This document shows positions 62,680 to 64,000 of a DNA stretch of 64,000 nucleotides, piece after piece (position 1 is the stretch's first letter; each line of letters begins with the position of its first letter). The position numbers and the translations under genes are program-made. Source of the DNA: Spirochaetota bacterium (lineage in GTDB: Bacteria; Spirochaetota; UBA4802; UBA5550). Under the pieces are notes generated by a model, which saw only the letters and a program-made list of their open reading frames with translations, was not told where the DNA came from and made no database searches. The stretch lies in NCBI GenBank assembly GCA_016933025.1, contig JAFGBT010000043.1, positions 1-64,000 of the forward strand. Reading direction: 5' to 3'.

Positions 62680-64000
62680 TTATAGTTCCTTGATCCATGA
62701 CGAAACAATCCCGTCCATTAAATTCTTGCTGTTGTTCATCCACGCGGTCACTTTTTTCGCCGAGGTCCTGCTCCGTCGGTCCGGGTCTGCATCGTACCGG
62801 GCGCGCTCGGCCTCGTCGCTGATGAAGATGGCGAAGGCCATCGGCCGGCCCGATTTCGTGTAGAGGTACCCCGCGAGCGCCAGGGCGTAATTGATGGAGC
62901 CGGTCTTTGCCCAGACATGAAACGCGGTGTCCGGATCGTCCAGCCGGCTCAGGAGAGACCATTCCCATCCCGAAGCAGGGAGAAATGAGCGGTATTTTCT
63001 GCCGTTGTATTTTCGCGAATCTGCGTAGATAAGGATTGCCGCCATCTGCTCGGGGGTTATCCTGTTCATAACGGTAAGGCCTGACCCGTTGACGAGCCTG
63101 AAATCGTCCCAGCGTACCCTCGGCATTGTTCCTGTGAAATGTCGTGCCATCCGGCAGGCCGATTCCTGAAGGGGCATGGCTTTTCCGGCGAGCTCCTTGG
63201 CGCTCTTTAACATAAGGAGCTCGGCCGACAGGTTCATGCTGTAGGTGAGGGTGAGGTCGGCAATGCCATCCAGGGACTGTCCCCGGTGTACCGCGATATC
63301 GCCGGCGCTCGCAGGGGTTTTGCCCGGCTCGGGCCGGGGAAGCCTGATGCCGCGCAGGCCGCATATCTTGGCAAATACCTGCGCAGTGTAGAGGGCCGGT
63401 CTCTTGACCGGCAGACGCTCGTTGCCGTCCCTGTCTTCTTCTGGCGAGAGGAGCCAGGATTCGTCGCTGCCGTTTCTTTGATAGTCGAACCTGACGTTTT
63501 CTTTCAGCTTGCCGGCCGATATGCCGGCGCTGTGCATCGGAAGGTCCGGTGTGAGGAAGATCTCCATGGCGGTCTTTGCCTTGTCGCGCTTCCACTCGGC
63601 CGTGATTGCATTGTGGTCAAGGGAGAGGGCGCTGATGCCGGGATTGTAGGAGACATCAGTCTCCATGCCGGCATCTATGCAGGGCGCACCGACAAGATCG
63701 CTTTCGTCATACCGGAAGCTGCCCGAGACCGATGTAACACCCTCGTTTTTCAACGCATCGGCGAGGTCCATGAGATCCGAAACGGTCAGGAGCGGGTCCC
63801 CGCCGCCGGAAAGGTAGAGGTCGCCATCAAGGACGCCGTCGTCGATCGATCCCTTCTTCGAAAGAGACGTCGAGAACCGGTAATCGGGCCCGAGTACGTC
63901 AAGGGCCGTGAGGGCGCTGAGGACCTTGGTCGTAGATGCGGGGATGAAGGCGCGCGAACGGTTATGGGCGCGAACAATCCGCTTTTTATCAAGGTCGTAA
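62680..64000 (-). CDS. dacB: D-Ala-D-Ala carboxypeptidase/endopeptidase (PBP4, S13), partial
   Basis: The frame is open from the window edge, so the N terminus and signal peptide lie beyond 64000. At least 440 codons are present. The serine-peptidase motifs are SxxK as STTK in PASTTK (near the edge), YSMN for SxN, and KTGSINYALALAGY for KTG. NGSGL, typical of the S13 family, lies before KTG. It would trim or cleave peptidoglycan crosslinks in the periplasm. An internal ATG at 63771 is not the start, because the SxxK motif precedes it. Confidence 0.92.
   Translation of the reverse strand, partial: YDLDKKRIVRAHNRSRAFIPASTTKVLSALTALDVLGPDYRFSTSLSKKGSIDDGVLDGDLYLSGGGDPLLTVSDLMDLADALKNEGVTSVSGSFRYDESDLVGAPCIDAGMETDVSYNPGISALSLDHNAITAEWKRDKAKTAMEIFLTPDLPMHSAGISAGKLKENVRFDYQRNGSDESWLLSPEEDRDGNERLPVKRPALYTAQVFAKICGLRGIRLPRPEPGKTPASAGDIAVHRGQSLDGIADLTLTYSMNLSAELLMLKSAKELAGKAMPLQESACRMARHFTGTMPRVRWDDFRLVNGSGLTVMNRITPEQMAAILIYADSRKYNGRKYRSFLPASGWEWSLLSRLDDPDTAFHVWAKTGSINYALALAGYLYTKSGRPMAFAIFISDEAERARYDADPDRRSRTSAKKVTAWMNNSKNLMDGIVSSWIKEL

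Overview
This is a dense chromosomal segment from a motile bacterium with peptidoglycan. Coding DNA is G/C-rich and the spacers are A/T-rich. My best guess at lineage is a spirochaete (Leptospirales-like), with a deltaproteobacterium-like group as the main alternative. Reasons: the run proA-nadD-LCP/LytR-rsfS, two membrane-anchored SpoIIE-type phosphatases (one with TPRs) beside hybrid histidine kinases and a STAS protein, and a FliS/FlgN-like pair. This is inference; no rRNA gene is present to settle it. Sigma-70-like promoters (TTGACx...TATAAT), strong Shine-Dalgarno sites and tight TAATG, ATGA and GTGA overlaps are common. GTG and TTG starts are frequent.

Left part (1-10.9 kb): tandem hairpin repeats, a decayed tRNA-Gly with its own promoter and terminator, then the proteostasis run tig, clpP, clpX, lon. 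Facing it on the minus strand are argC, ptsI with a coupled methyltransferase, and a small membrane protein. At 11-14.3 kb lies an endonuclease Q-UvrD helicase fusion broken by a one-base frameshift. From 14.5 to 20.2 kb: a PAS-rich hybrid kinase, a TetR regulator, and a split ADP-forming acyl-CoA synthetase whose promoter carries a perfect 25-bp palindrome. From 20.3 to 27 kb: a peptide-type ABC transporter without ATPases, dispersed repeats, a DUF6599-like lipoprotein, a PPP-type phosphoesterase and an FGE-like protein.

Middle (27-43.2 kb): a TPR-bearing SpoIIE phosphatase, rlmN, a class A penicillin-binding protein with an M23 protein, tandem CorC/CNNM-type membrane proteins, a HIT protein, a spore-photoproduct-lyase-like radical SAM protein, prfB with two unknown genes, then flgN/fliS and purC on the minus strand.

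Right part (43.3-64 kb): proA-nadD-LCP-rsfS-lipoprotein-STAS; a second hybrid kinase; an NRAMP-related transporter coupled to a separate MgtE-N/CBS protein; a polytopic membrane protein; a second SpoIIE phosphatase between two TIGR01777 epimerases; a fused ADP-forming acyl-CoA synthetase with an operator-like palindrome like that at 18.07 kb; fmdB; and a D-Ala-D-Ala carboxypeptidase running off the right edge.

Themes that link genes: (i) a probable TetR regulon of the two ADP-forming synthetases; (ii) phosphatase/STAS partner switching plus two hybrid kinases; (iii) magnesium handling (two CorC-like proteins, NRMT-like transporter, MgtE-N/CBS protein); (iv) cell-wall synthesis (PBP1, M23, LCP, DacB). 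No phage, CRISPR array, transposase or integrase was seen.
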